A stretch of DNA of 64,000 nt, taken from positions 37,463 to 101,462 of the forward strand of contig NZ_LSAZ01000027.1 of assembly GCF_001584325.1 (NCBI RefSeq), read 5' to 3'. The DNA comes from Bacillus nakamurai (lineage in GTDB: Bacteria > Bacillota > Bacilli > Bacillales > Bacillaceae). This document shows positions 51,302 to 64,000 of this stretch, one piece after another. The notes beneath the pieces are model-generated. The model made no database searches. It saw only the letters and a list, made by a program, of their open reading frames with translations, and was not told the DNA's origin. The translations under genes and the position numbers were made by a program. Position 1 is the first letter of the stretch. Each line of letters opens with the position of its first letter.

Positions 51302-52163
51302 ATGAAAAAAACGCAAAATGAACCTTTTATGATTCGTTTCCTGAAAGCGTCTGCGAATCCCGCAGGTGTTTGCCGATACAGAAACAGATTCAGCTGGGGG
51401 CATATCTCCTTTCTATTTATTTTCTTGACGGCATGCCTGCTGGCCCCATTTTCCGTTTCGTTCATGAAAACGGATCATTTCAATCTCAGGACTTTTATGC
51501 CGTCAGTGATTCAAGAGGTTGATGAAACGTTTGCTGATCAAGTAGAAGGCTATCAATTAACGAATGGAAAACTGACGGGCGGGAAGGGTTTTTATCAAGT
51601 TGAAAAAGGCCGGGCTTTGCTGGCAGTTGATATGAAGCATCAGTTTAAAACAAGCGGGGAGAATGGAAGCCTTAAGGTGAAAGGCTACAATAACGCAATT
51701 ATATTTCAGTCTGATCATCTCATTATCAGCGATCAAAACGGAACGGGGTTTTCTGTTCGCTATGCGAAAATGGATGCCGGGCTTAAGGATTTGAACGTCC
51801 ATGATGTAGAGGCTTTAATCAATAAATTGTGGTTTGCGCAGTACAAGCCGATGATCATGGTGCTGGCATATGCAGTGATTTTCATTATCCAGCTTTTTAT
51901 GACGGCTGCTCTTGCGGGTGGTATTTGGATCACAAAAATATCAAAAATGACCCGCTTGGTGTCATTTAAGGAAGCGGCATCCATGGCGATTTGCGGATCA
52001 GCACTTCCGGCATTTGCCGCAGCTGTTGCCGGTATGGTTCATTTTGACTTCATTACAGTATTGTTGATCTATTCGTGCGGCGTCGCCTTGATGATTTCTT
52101 TTACATTTAGATATTTGACCCAAACCCGCGATTATAACGGAAATTTACATTTTGGAGGAAACC

Positions 52164-52186
<23 letters not shown>
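51302..52186 (+). CDS. yvdJ: MdxD (YvdJ), DUF1189 membrane protein
   Basis: 294 aa DUF1189 protein: an N-terminal helix (about 37-57), an extracytoplasmic domain and four C-terminal helices. It is always found in the maltodextrin operon of this group, but its function is unknown. It overlaps the start of the maltose phosphorylase gene by 23 bases. Confidence 0.88.
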
Positions 52187-56807
<4,621 letters not shown>

Positions 56808-56873
56808 AATCCGGAAATGACAGAGAAAGGGACTCAGCCATTTGTCTAAAAGATGGGGGAATTTCTTTAGATG

Positions 56874-56907
56874 AAAAAAACCTGCAAGAGATTATTTCTC
56901 TTGCAGG
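56874..56907 (-). terminator. Terminator of clpP
   Basis: Perfect 10-bp stem cctgcaagag / ctcttgcagg with a 7-base loop and seven Ts on the minus strand. It may also stall readthrough from pgcM. Confidence 0.9.
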
Positions 56908-56914
56908 CAGTGTA

Positions 56915-57511
56915 TTACTTCTGATCTTCTGTGTTGCGTGTCATGACTTTGTCGATCAAGCCGTATTCTAAGGCTTCATCTGCTGATTTGAAGTTGTCGC
57001 GGTCTGTATCGCGCTCAATGACTTCAAGCGGCTGGCCTGTGCGCTCAGAAAGCACTTTGTTTAATTTATCGCGCAATAAGAGGATGCGTTTTGCGGCGAT
57101 TTCGATTTCAGTCGCCTGTCCTTGCGCTCCGCCAAGCGGCTGGTGAATCATAACTTCACTGTTAGGAAGCGCGTAACGTTTGCCTTTTTCTCCGGCAGCA
57201 AGTAAGAATGCTCCCATCGAAGCGGCCATTCCGATGCAGATCGTTGACACTTTCGGTTTGATGAACTGCATTGTATCGTAGATCGCCATACCGGCAGTGA
57301 TTGATCCGCCCGGGCTGTTGATGTAAATCGAAATATCTTTTTCAGGGTCTTCCGCTTCAAGGAATAAAAGCTGTGACACGATGGAGTTCGCAACGTTGTC
57401 ATCAATCGCAGATCCAAGCATGATAATACGGTCCTTCAAAAGACGAGAATAAATGTCATAGGCTCTTTCCCCGCGGTTCGTTTGTTCAATGACTGTAGGT
57501 ATTAAATTCAT
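56915..57511 (-). CDS. clpP: ATP-dependent Clp protease proteolytic subunit
   Basis: 198 aa with catalytic triad S98 (GMAASMGAF), H123 (MIHQPLGG) and D172. It forms the double heptamer that works with ClpC, ClpX and ClpE. Heat and stress control comes from the CtsR site upstream. Confidence 0.98.
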   Translation of the reverse strand: MNLIPTVIEQTNRGERAYDIYSRLLKDRIIMLGSAIDDNVANSIVSQLLFLEAEDPEKDISIYINSPGGSITAGMAIYDTMQFIKPKVSTICIGMAASMGAFLLAAGEKGKRYALPNSEVMIHQPLGGAQGQATEIEIAAKRILLLRDKLNKVLSERTGQPLEVIERDTDRDNFKSADEALEYGLIDKVMTRNTEDQK

Positions 57512-57550
57512 AATGCTCCTCCTTCACCTTTTAGGTAAGTATGTAGTTAC

Positions 57551-57579
57551 ATGATACATTTTTGGTCAATAAAGGTCAA
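57551..57579 (-). promoter_or_regulatory. Sigma-A promoter of clpP
   Basis: On the minus strand TTGACC, a 17-base spacer and TATCAT. The -35 lies inside the CtsR operator. Confidence 0.75.
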
Positions 57580-57580
57580 A
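57564..57580. promoter_or_regulatory. CtsR operator of clpP
   Basis: Tandem heptads GGTCAAT and GGTCAAA separated by AAA, one mismatch from the CtsR consensus (two RGTCAAA heptads separated by NAN). Overlaps the -35 region. Confidence 0.88.
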
Positions 57581-57725
57581 CAAAACGCTGACCAAAATGC
57601 CAACCTTTTCTTCCATCACCATTTTTCCCAGAAAATAAAAAGTTCAAACAGCATGTTTTTCAGAAGAAAATAGATGTTACACAATATGCGCAGTAAAGAT
57701 CACGTATTCACTCATTGAAAAAGAG

Positions 57726-57754
57726 TTGCTTTCTGCACGTTTCTTTATTATAAT
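57726..57754 (+). promoter_or_regulatory. Promoter of tRNA-Arg
   Basis: TTGCTT, a 17-base spacer and a perfect TATAAT, 26 bases before the tRNA. Confidence 0.8.
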
Positions 57755-57780
57755 ATAAAGGTATCTGATTGAAAAAACGT

Positions 57781-57856
57781 GCGCTCGTAGCTCAGTTGGA
57801 TAGAGCGGTGGTTTCCGGTACCACGTCTGCCGGGGGTTCGAATCCCTCCGAGCGCG
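57781..57856 (+). tRNA. tRNA-Arg, anticodon CCG
   Basis: The 76-base cloverleaf pairs gcgctcg with cgagcgc in the acceptor stem. It has D-loop agctcagttggat, anticodon stem gtggt/accac with loop ttccggt (anticodon CCG, codon CGG), and T-loop ggttcgaatcc. CCA is not encoded. It lies next to clpP, as trnQ-Arg does in B. subtilis. The bases from 57809 onward are repeated at 61335, marking it as an integration site. Confidence 0.95.
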
Positions 57857-57912
57857 TCTTATAAAGTCAGGAAAGGCAAGGGTTTTGGCAAATTGCTGCC
57901 CTTGTCTTTTTT
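57809..57912 (+). repeat. Left copy of 104-bp direct repeat (attL-like)
   Basis: Covers the tRNA-Arg anticodon arm to 3' end and the following terminator. It differs from the right copy at three positions only (57855 C/T, 57876 G/A, 57897 T/C). Confidence 0.95.
57875..57912 (+). terminator. Terminator of tRNA-Arg
   Basis: Stem ggcaaggg / cccttgtc (one G-U pair) with a 16-base loop and six Ts. Confidence 0.75.
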
Positions 57913-58623
57913 GTGTATAAAAGGGGAATTGCAAACCTTTGAGTTTCGAAATGAAATTTTTCAGAAGCGCTCAGACGAAATTACCTTTCAGTATGCATTA
58001 TTCCCGTGGAATTGCAGCTACAAAACCAAAGCCCCCCTACTTTAATATAGGGGGTATTCTCATTAGGATTTAGCCACCTCGTTCTTTTGCAAGGGGTAGC
58101 TGACTAAACGTTAAGTATAAAGTGATAAACCCGACAATATTCTTATTAAAGGTCTCTCTTTGAAATCCATTGCTGTATTGATAAAAGAGTATATTAAAGA
58201 TATTAAAACAGTTAATGAAATGAATAATTATCATATATTATAAAAATTAGCTGTTTTTTCTTACCCTATTATGCCTTCTTTCGCAGAATCTATAGCTAAA
58301 AAAATATAAACTTCTTTGAAATGGGATAAAGTTTTTGTATCAGTTAAGCAGTTGCAATAAAATAATGTTCCGAATACTGCTCTAGTGTACGGAGCTTTTT
58401 AAATTTTAACATTAATATCTAATGAATTTTTACATTTTTATGTTATATTTTATATTGGTCGAAATTGTAAAAAAGGAATTTATTTGTTTGAGGAATAATT
58501 TAACAGGGAATAAACTTTAATATTTAATTATCATGTATCTCACTGGAAAATGGAGCATCACAATAGTATTGAAAAACACAGCCTTTTTTAATAAATGGTT
58601 GTGAGGAATTGAGGAGGAAAAAA
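57913..58623. other. Gene-poor left arm of the island
   Basis: About 700 very A+T-rich bases. A hairpin (ccccct...aggggg) lies at 58035-58056. An open stretch ending at a stop near 58243 reads NILIKGLSLKSIAVLIKEY and looks like a coding remnant, but it has no start. A weak promoter candidate, TTGAAA with a 17-base spacer and TAAATG (58569-58597), precedes the synthase gene. Nothing else is supported. Confidence 0.5.
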
Positions 58624-59850
58624 ATGTATACAGAAATCTTTAACAAAAAAATAAACTCCTTAAAAGAAAGCGGTCAATACCGGGAGTTTATAACAATTAA
58701 TAGAATTAATGGACAATATCCCTCAGCTATTTTAAATGGGCAAGAAGATAAAAACTCTGTAGTGGTTTGGTGTAGTAATGACTATTTAGGAATGTCGCAG
58801 CATCCTATTGTTACTGAAGCTATGCACGAAGCAATTAGATTATACGGTGCAGGTTCAGGAGGATCCAGAAACATAGGTGATACACATTATCACTATTCTT
58901 TACTGGAGTCTTCATTAGCAGATTGGCATGGTAAGGAAGCTTCACTTGTATTTCCAACTGGCTATAGTTCAAATGATGCTACTTTACAATGTTTGTTGCG
59001 ATTATTACCAGATTGTATTGTTTTTTCGGATGAACTTAATCATGCTTCGATTATAAATGGAATACGTAGTACAAAGGCAGATTGTCAAATTTTTAAACAT
59101 AATGATGTAGAACACTTAGAGTCGTTATTAGCTGCCCAACCGTATGAACGACCAAAAATTATTATTTTTGAATCTGTGTATTCAATGGATGGAGATATCT
59201 CACCAATTGAAAAAATTGCAGATCTTGCTGAAAAATATAATGCGCTAACCTTTCTTGACGAAGTACATGCAATTGGCATGTATGGTCCTCGTGGTGCTGG
59301 AATTGCAGCTGATTTGGGAGTGGCAAATCGTATAGATTTTATTCAAGGTACTATGGCCAAAGCAATTGGCATAATCGGAGGATATATCACTGGATCCAGT
59401 GTACTTATTGATGCTATTCGGTCATTTGCATCGGGTTTCATATTTACCACTTCTTTACCACCAGGTGTTGTGGCTGCTTGTTATGCAAGTATTGAGCATT
59501 TAAAAACCTCTGACAAAGAGAGAAATGAACTACATAATAAAACAAAAATATTAAGAAATTTTCTTTCAGAGGCTGGTGTCCCAGTAATGGATTGCAGTGA
59601 AACGCATATCCTTCCAGTTCTAATTGGCAATGCAAAAAAATGTAGGGATGCGGCGAAAAGATTATTAGAAAAACATGGTATCTATTTACAACCAATAAAT
59701 TCTCCGACCGTACCTGTAGGGACAGAACGCTTTAGAGTAAATGTAACACCGAATCATTCAGAGGAGCAGGTACTACAACTAACACAAGAATTAATTGAAA
59801 CTTTTGATTATTTCGATATTCCTCTATCAAAAGGATTAATACACGGATGA
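58624..59850 (+). CDS. 5-aminolevulinate-synthase-type alpha-oxoamine synthase
   Basis: 408 aa, PLP-dependent, from ATG 58624, 7 bases after gaggagg. It aligns with ALA synthase rather than with KBL or BioF: R20 (YREF), [10 protein letters not shown]81 and N83 ([12 protein letters not shown]), catalytic Lys246 (GTMAKAIG), T362 and R371 ([11 protein letters not shown]). These correspond to R21, T83, N85, K248, T365 and R374 of Rhodobacter ALAS. The predicted reaction is glycine plus an acyl-CoA, probably succinyl-CoA, to an aminoketone. Bacillus makes ALA from glutamyl-tRNA, so a specialised product is likely. Horizontal origin is suggested by A+T richness and the flanking tRNA repeat. Its stop overlaps the permease ATG. 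Confidence 0.85.
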   Translation: MYTEIFNKKINSLKESGQYREFITINRINGQYPSAILNGQEDKNSVVVWCSNDYLGMSQHPIVTEAMHEAIRLYGAGSGGSRNIGDTHYHYSLLESSLADWHGKEASLVFPTGYSSNDATLQCLLRLLPDCIVFSDELNHASIINGIRSTKADCQIFKHNDVEHLESLLAAQPYERPKIIIFESVYSMDGDISPIEKIADLAEKYNALTFLDEVHAIGMYGPRGAGIAADLGVANRIDFIQGTMAKAIGIIGGYITGSSVLIDAIRSFASGFIFTTSLPPGVVAACYASIEHLKTSDKERNELHNKTKILRNFLSEAGVPVMDCSETHILPVLIGNAKKCRDAAKRLLEKHGIYLQPINSPTVPVGTERFRVNVTPNHSEEQVLQLTQELIETFDYFDIPLSKGLIHG

Positions 59851-60767
59851 CTTCATTTATGTATGTATTTTGCCTCTTAGTATGGGGATTGAACTTTATT
59901 GCAGTCAAAATACAAGGTACTCCTGTCAGCCTTGCGGTGTCATTAACTTACCGTATTGTAGGATCTGCAATTATGTTTGTGATACTTACTTTGATTGTAC
60001 GCCCAAAAGGACGTCCATCCTGTAAAAATATAGGGCCTCTTATCACTTTCGGGGTATGTAACTTTGCTCTTAGTTACTTATTTTTATATTATGCAACTAT
60101 TTGGAGTACCGCTGCCTTAGTGACTTTAATATACTCACTAAAAACTGTTTTAACGCCAGTTGCTCTACGTGTTTTCCTGGGAGACCGTCTTCACCCGCGC
60201 ATTCTAATTGGTGGTTTAATTGGAATTACTGGTGTATGTATATTAGTTTATCCTCTTCTTACAGAGAGCTTGAGCTTGGATAATTTAAAGGGTATAGGGA
60301 TAGCACTGTTGGGTACAATGCTGACAGCAATAGGAGACGCAAGCTCAGCAGTAAACGCGAGAAATAGAATTAATCCTTTATATGCTAACAGTGTCGGGTT
60401 TATCGTAGCTTCTTTACTACTTCTGATAATATGTTTATTTCAGGGACAAAAGTTTACTTTACCTATATCTGTATCCTATCTGAGTTCGCTTGTTTATCTA
60501 ACAGTAATAGCTTCTTTTTTTGCATGGTTGTTCTACCTAAAACTAATCGAAAGAATCGGGGCAGCAGTAAGCAGCTACATGGTTGCGCTTTTTCCAGCAG
60601 TAGGAGGAATAGCATCAGTTTTTATTGGAGATTCGAAACCAACTATATATTTATTTCTTGGTTGTTTATTTAGTTGTGTGGGCGCTGCTATTGCTTTAGG
60701 GTTCCTTTTTTCCGTAAAGAGAGTCAAAAACACGTCTACTGATAAAACAACTAAACAACAGGTATAG
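59847..60767 (+). CDS. EamA/DMT-family permease
   Basis: 306 aa with about ten membrane helices in two EamA repeats, the second beginning near [21 protein letters not shown]. Family members export amino acids and related metabolites by drug/metabolite transport. The ATG overlaps the synthase stop (ATGA), so the two are made together; export or uptake of the synthase product or substrate is inferred. Composition is as A+T-rich as its partner's. A terminator follows. Confidence 0.85.
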   Translation: MTSFMYVFCLLVWGLNFIAVKIQGTPVSLAVSLTYRIVGSAIMFVILTLIVRPKGRPSCKNIGPLITFGVCNFALSYLFLYYATIWSTAALVTLIYSLKTVLTPVALRVFLGDRLHPRILIGGLIGITGVCILVYPLLTESLSLDNLKGIGIALLGTMLTAIGDASSAVNARNRINPLYANSVGFIVASLLLLIICLFQGQKFTLPISVSYLSSLVYLTVIASFFAWLFYLKLIERIGAAVSSYMVALFPAVGGIASVFIGDSKPTIYLFLGCLFSCVGAAIALGFLFSVKRVKNTSTDKTTKQQV

Positions 60768-60782
60768 ACGGAACTTTATACT

Positions 60783-60816
60783 ATAAGCAGGTATTGCCTG
60801 CTTATTTATGTTTTTA
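60783..60816 (+). terminator. Terminator of the synthase-permease operon
   Basis: Perfect 9-bp stem ataagcagg / cctgcttat with a 5-base loop, then a T-rich tail. Confidence 0.82.
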
Positions 60817-61334
60817 TAAGAACCTAACGAGATCTGGGGTTTCACATAAAAATTCATTGTAACTAAGGTGATAAAATGAGTTGCAGACTTATTTGACTGG
60901 TTGGAATAAATAAACAGTTGAAGATAAATGGAATGGTTTTATAAAAAACAAGAAATAGGAAGGAACAATTTTATCATTAAATCTTCATATCTTAAAGATG
61001 GGTATTCTAACCAATCTGCCATCAATGCCCCGTTGGTTAGCTGCCATTAACAAAATCTTACTCCATTTTTACTCCTAAATGTCAATTAATCTATGCTCAT
61101 AATCAAAATAAACAAACGCTGATATAATAGGCTTTTGTAACACACAATAAGCTTTCACTTTTATTAAGGGCCTATTGGGCAAACGATGTTAAGACGAACA
61201 TTTTTTGCAAACCAAATTGCAAACATAATCATCACAAACTAATGGAAAGAATGAAATATAAAAGGAGTAAAATGTTGATTTATCAAAGATTGAAAGAATA
61301 GACGGAATCAATAACTCATATTGAAGCTCCTGAA
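60817..61334. other. Gene-poor right arm of the island
   Basis: About 520 A+T-rich bases up to the right repeat. A good ribosome site (aaaaggagt) at about 61261 leads only to a nine-codon frame. I see no integrase C-terminus, although this is where one would be expected. Confidence 0.5.
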
Positions 61335-61438
61335 TGGTTTCCGGTACCACGTCTGCCGGGGGTTCGAATCCCTCCGAGCGTGTCTTATAAAGTCAGGAAA
61401 GACAAGGGTTTTGGCAAATTGCCGCCCTTGTCTTTTTT
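61335..61438 (+). repeat. Right copy of 104-bp direct repeat (attR-like, tRNA-Arg 3' fragment)
   Basis: Repeats the tRNA-Arg 3' part (61335-61382) and the terminator stem without any 5' half, so it cannot make a tRNA. One of its three differences changes the last acceptor-stem base. Confidence 0.95.
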
Positions 61439-61439
61439 T
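61401..61439 (+). terminator. Terminator copy in the right repeat
   Basis: Perfect 8-bp stem gacaaggg / cccttgtc with seven Ts. This copy has an A-U pair where the left copy has G-U. Confidence 0.75.
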
Positions 61440-61463
61440 GTTTCCTTATAGGTTTTTCATCTA

Positions 61464-61895
61464 TTACTTATGATCAGCAGTTTGTGTTGAGATTTGCCAG
61501 GTGATACCGAATCGGTCTGTTACTTGTCCATATGATGGACTCCAAAACGTTTCTTGAAGCGGCATTTCTACCTTCCCGCCTTCTTTTAGTTTTTCAAACA
61601 CTTCTTTTGATTTTTGCGCATTGTCTATTGTGACGGCTACAGTCACTTGTGAACCAATTTGATACGGCTGGCCCGGGAATGTATCAGAAATCATAAGGTC
61701 AGTATCACCGACTTTTAAATGCGCATTTAATACAAGGTCTTTTGCTTCAGCAGGAGTAGGGAATTCTGGATTTTCAGGTATTTCTCCGAAAGTTTGAACC
61801 CTAACAACTTTTGCATCCAATGCCTTCTCATAAAATGTAACAGCCTCTTGTCCATTACCGTTCATTACCAAATAAGGATAAATACCTAAAATCAT
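61464..61895 (-). CDS. PhnB-like VOC-fold protein
   Basis: 143 aa vicinal-oxygen-chelate (glyoxalase/bleomycin resistance) superfamily protein, PhnB/3-demethylubiquinone-like type: start YPYLVMNGNGQEAVTFYEKA and end SPSYGQVTDRFGITW. No enzymatic role can be assigned. The ribosome site agaggtg precedes ATG. The 5' region contains a perfect 16-bp dyad. First backbone gene beyond the island. Confidence 0.85.
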   Translation of the reverse strand: MILGIYPYLVMNGNGQEAVTFYEKALDAKVVRVQTFGEIPENPEFPTPAEAKDLVLNAHLKVGDTDLMISDTFPGQPYQIGSQVTVAVTIDNAQKSKEVFEKLKEGGKVEMPLQETFWSPSYGQVTDRFGITWQISTQTADHK

Positions 61896-61920
61896 AAAAA
61901 CACCTCTTTTAAAATTTTCT

Positions 61921-61958
61921 TTATCACATGAAAGGACCTATATCCTTTCATGTGATAA
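61921..61958. repeat. Perfect 16-bp inverted repeat upstream of the VOC gene
   Basis: ttatcacatgaaagga and its exact complement are separated by 6 bases. Neither strand has a following T run, so it is not a standard terminator. It lies 26 bases before the gene start; a protein operator or 5' mRNA hairpin is possible. Confidence 0.85.
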
Positions 61959-62031
61959 CAGTACTATCATCTATACCACAACTTGATTAGGATATCCTTT
62001 ATTCGTTGGTTTAATAAGAAAAAAATCAAAG

Positions 62032-62056
62032 CCTGCATCATTTGGATGCAGGCTTT
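62032..62056. terminator. Terminator of the YdjM-like/propeller operon
   Basis: Stem aaagcctgcatc / gatgcaggcttt with a loop of about 5 bases; T-rich on both strands, just past the minus-strand stop at 62071. Confidence 0.85.
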
Positions 62057-62070
62057 TTCTCGTTTCCTTT

Positions 62071-63090
62071 TTAATTTTTTAACACTGAAAAGTTATTAAT
62101 AACCCCTTTTGATTTGTGCCATTGCTTTGTGAATTTCCCGCTGACTACATTGTATGCGTAAATGGTTCGTTCTTTGATAATCCTTCCGGTTGATTCATCA
62201 GTATAGGATTTGGCCTTTGAATCAATTCCTAAGAAATAAACTTTCTTTCCATCAGGAGAATATTGCGGAAATGCTTGACTAAGCAATTTGAATGCTTTTC
62301 CTTCTTTAAATAGGATTTTGTATTTATTTGATTTTATATCCAGTTCAAAAACAGCTCTTTTTTCGTCATCAGATCCTGCTGTGAATAAAATCTTGTTACC
62401 ATCAGGCGAAACCGTGACATCCTGAATCGTTTTTGTGAAACTTCCAATCTTCCGGGTTTTTTTTGCATCAATCATTGAAATATGCATTTTAGGAGGTTTT
62501 AATGCTTTTCCTGTTACATTTGATTCCTCAACATTTTTCATATCTTCAGCTAATGAATAATGTAGAACAACTTTAGTATTTTTATTAGCGTTATTTTGGT
62601 AAAATTCTACATTTTGATCTTGGTTAAACCGATTTGGAAATATGATATTTATTTTTCGAGAAGCGATATCAAGTGAAGCCAAATGAAAGTTGCGATGAGC
62701 AGGCTGATTCAGCCTCATCAATAAAGTTTTTTCATCAGAGGAGAGCTGAAGTTCATCGGCGTAAGCTATATGTTTAGCTATAATTTCTTCCTTGCCCGTC
62801 TTTATATGTAACCGTGCAATATTTAATTGGTTACGTTTATCTCTTTTTGTGTAATATAAATTGCTTTTGTCTTTAGTGAAAGCGACCGTAGGATATTCTG
62901 TCATTTTTTCTTTATGCAGTACACGATCATTTATGTAATAAGAACTGATAAGGCGTTCATTTGTAAAAGAAATTAGCAGGTCATGTACTGGGGGGCTTGA
63001 AATAACACTGCTTGTATTGTTACATACAAGAAAATAAATAAAGGCCGGAATAATGATTGCCGCACCTAAGATTGCATACTTTATTTTCAT
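62071..63090 (-). CDS. Membrane-anchored TolB-like beta-propeller protein
   Basis: 339 aa from ATG 63090 (MKIKYAILGAAIIIPAFIYF), after aaaggcggg. An N-terminal membrane anchor is followed by an extracytoplasmic six-blade-like propeller with repeated SPDGNKILF / SPDGKKVYFLG motifs. It follows a YdjM-like gene, as YdjN follows YdjM in B. subtilis, so it may be the YdjN counterpart, though I did not verify the similarity. Function unknown. Confidence 0.75.
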   Translation of the reverse strand: MKIKYAILGAAIIIPAFIYFLVCNNTSSVISSPPVHDLLISFTNERLISSYYINDRVLHKEKMTEYPTVAFTKDKSNLYYTKRDKRNQLNIARLHIKTGKEEIIAKHIAYADELQLSSDEKTLLMRLNQPAHRNFHLASLDIASRKINIIFPNRFNQDQNVEFYQNNANKNTKVVLHYSLAEDMKNVEESNVTGKALKPPKMHISMIDAKKTRKIGSFTKTIQDVTVSPDGNKILFTAGSDDEKRAVFELDIKSNKYKILFKEGKAFKLLSQAFPQYSPDGKKVYFLGIDSKAKSYTDESTGRIIKERTIYAYNVVSGKFTKQWHKSKGVINNFSVLKN

Positions 63091-63137
63091 GCTATCACCC
63101 GCCTTTAAAAGAAGCAGGCATATTGTCTGCTTGTCAT

Positions 63138-63506
63138 TCAATAAGTATATTGTCCGGCTACCACACCTGTATCAGTACTGAATCCTAATGCCCGAAAAGC
63201 CGTAGGACTTACATCCAAAACAGCTGATGGCATCGTTCCTGCATCCCATTTATAAACAGTAATCTGATATGAAGGCTTCGCATTTGATTTTGCTATTATT
63301 TTTGTTCCTTGCGGAGGATTGTCTCCGCCAATTTTTGTTGCACAATCCCATTCTTCAAGAATTTTCCCATGATAACCAACTTTGCCGACACCATTATACC
63401 AAGTGATATTTCCCGTAACAGTTTTAGCATCAGCTGACAGAGAGGGACTGATCATAGCCGCAAAGCTAATTCCGGCTAAAAACAAAATGGTCCGCCATTT
63501 TTTCAT
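63138..63506 (-). CDS. ydjM: Secreted YdjM-like double-psi beta-barrel protein
   Basis: 122 aa from ATG 63506, 9 bases after aagga. Signal peptide (cleavage near ADA-KT), then a small RlpA/expansin-like double-psi barrel: GNITWYNGVGKVGYHG, DCATK, ITVYKWDAGTMPSAVLDVSP. It strongly resembles B. subtilis YdjM, a WalR-controlled secreted protein thought to act at the cell wall. No clear WalR box is visible upstream here. Confidence 0.75.
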   Translation of the reverse strand: MKKWRTILFLAGISFAAMISPSLSADAKTVTGNITWYNGVGKVGYHGKILEEWDCATKIGGDNPPQGTKIIAKSNAKPSYQITVYKWDAGTMPSAVLDVSPTAFRALGFSTDTGVVAGQYTY

Positions 63507-64000
63507 ATGATTCACTCCTTTTTCCCTTTCTTTTCCACATTATCATGATTTTCCATTGATTTGACCCAAATTCTCTCGACAACTTTTTTCGTCAGAAAGA
63601 ACAAAAGGAAGGGGCTGCTTATGTATGAAAGTTTTCGTTTTAGAACCGCTTCCTTTTATTGGGCGGTTTGCAGCAAGAGAAGTGTCAGCCTGGCGGTCGG
63701 CAGCGGATATGCTTATCCATTTAAGGCCCCGCGTATATCTTACGAGGCGGATTAGCCGGACTGTTTGAGATGAAGGGAAAGCGAAAAAATTCACGCTGTA
63801 AGTATTTTTAAAACAGGGTGCCGTATTTGACAGCAATAAAAAGCAGAGATAAAATAATTATGTAAATATAAACATGTTTAATTAGACATAGGGAGAGGTG
63901 ATACGGCCGGAATGAACCGTTCGTTGCGTTATAAACAATTTGCTGAATTACACTATGAAGTGAAATGAAAACCCAAGGGAGCGGGGGGACTGACCCCCGT
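63507..64000. other. Right-end region without a confident gene
   Basis: A 44-codon plus-strand frame (63621-63755, MYESFRFRTASFYW start) follows aaggaagggg but has no recognisable family. An 18-codon frame at about 63912 follows agaggtga. The last 20 bases (gcgggg...cccccg) look like half or all of a hairpin cut by the window edge. None is reliable. Confidence 0.4.

Larger units (their letters stand above)
57809..61438. mobile_element. Genomic island integrated at tRNA-Arg, no integrase
   Basis: A 104-bp direct repeat (57809-57912 and 61335-61438) brackets A+T-rich DNA carrying two coupled genes and long gene-poor flanks. The left repeat completes the tRNA-Arg gene and the right repeat is an isolated tRNA 3' fragment, the usual outcome of site-specific insertion into a tRNA gene. 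No recombinase or transposase frame is present, so it is either a decayed element or one moved by an enzyme acting in trans. One repeat unit plus cargo is 3,526 bp. Confidence 0.8.

Noticed and set aside
58035..58056. Hairpin ccccct...aggggg as a terminator
   Set aside because: No T run on the plus strand and only a weak one on the minus strand; no gene ends nearby.
58137..58243. Open stretch ending EYIKDIKTVNEMNNYHIL
   Set aside because: No start codon or ribosome site; at most a decayed gene fragment in the island arm.
61261..61305. Small frame after aaaaggagt in the right island arm, suspected integrase remnant
   Set aside because: Stops after nine codons; no tyrosine-recombinase motif in any nearby frame.
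63543..63836. 97-codon minus-strand frame near the right end
   Set aside because: No ribosome site and no recognisable family.

Overview
The window comes from a Bacillus of the B. subtilis species complex, most probably the B. amyloliquefaciens / B. velezensis branch. The backbone follows the B. subtilis order uvrB-uvrA-yvlABCD-yvnB-nagR/nagB/nagA-hprK-lgt-ppaX-yvoF-yvpB-his-bmrA-yvcD-cwlO-trxB-yvcI-rapZ-glmR-whiA-crh-yvcN-yvcT-yvdABCD-malR-mdx-malL-pgcM-clpP-tRNA-Arg. A full barnase gene sits between yvcN and yvcT, which points to the amyloliquefaciens branch. Start codons were chosen by Shine-Dalgarno spacing and family length, so several genes start inside the longest open frame, often at GTG or TTG.

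Layout. 0-9.6 kb: end of uvrB, uvrA, the yvlABCD envelope-stress operon behind a sigma-W promoter, and the giant secreted phosphoesterase YvnB. 9.9-13.1 kb: an accessory, A+T-richer cluster around a near-consensus Zur box. It holds paralogs of zinc enzymes: SufU, GTP cyclohydrolase II, an internally deleted HemB, YidD running in frame into a metallo-beta-lactamase, and a frameshifted PerR-type regulator. 13.2-19.8 kb: GlcNAc catabolism (nagA-nagB-nagR with a NagR operator), then hprK-lgt-ppaX-yvoF and yvpB. 20.0-26.5 kb: the complete, tightly overlapping histidine operon hisZGDBHAFI. 26.6-30.2 kb: the multidrug ABC exporter BmrA and a two-component system. 30.3-39.5 kb: yvcD, the cell-wall hydrolase cwlO with a long leader, trxB, and the yvcI-rapZ-glmR-whiA-crh-yvcN cluster. 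39.5-44.7 kb: barnase, yvcT, carbonic anhydrase plus SulP transporter, yvdC and yvdD. 44.9-56.8 kb: maltodextrin uptake and breakdown (malR, yvdF, mdxEFG, mdxD, mdxK, malL, pgcM), with matched MalR-like dyads and cre sites at two promoters. 56.9-57.9 kb: clpP under CtsR control and a tRNA-Arg(CCG).

57.8-61.4 kb is a small genomic island. A 104-bp direct repeat containing the 3' part of the tRNA-Arg gene and its terminator brackets about 3.5 kb of A+T-rich DNA. Its only two genes are translationally coupled: a 5-aminolevulinate-synthase-type alpha-oxoamine synthase with all the ALAS-diagnostic residues, and an EamA/DMT permease. No integrase is visible. Bacillus normally makes 5-aminolevulinate by the glutamyl-tRNA route, so this make-and-export pair is the best candidate here for an undescribed system. 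The last 2.5 kb carries a VOC-fold protein preceded by a perfect 16-bp dyad, a membrane-anchored beta-propeller protein, and a YdjM-like secreted protein.
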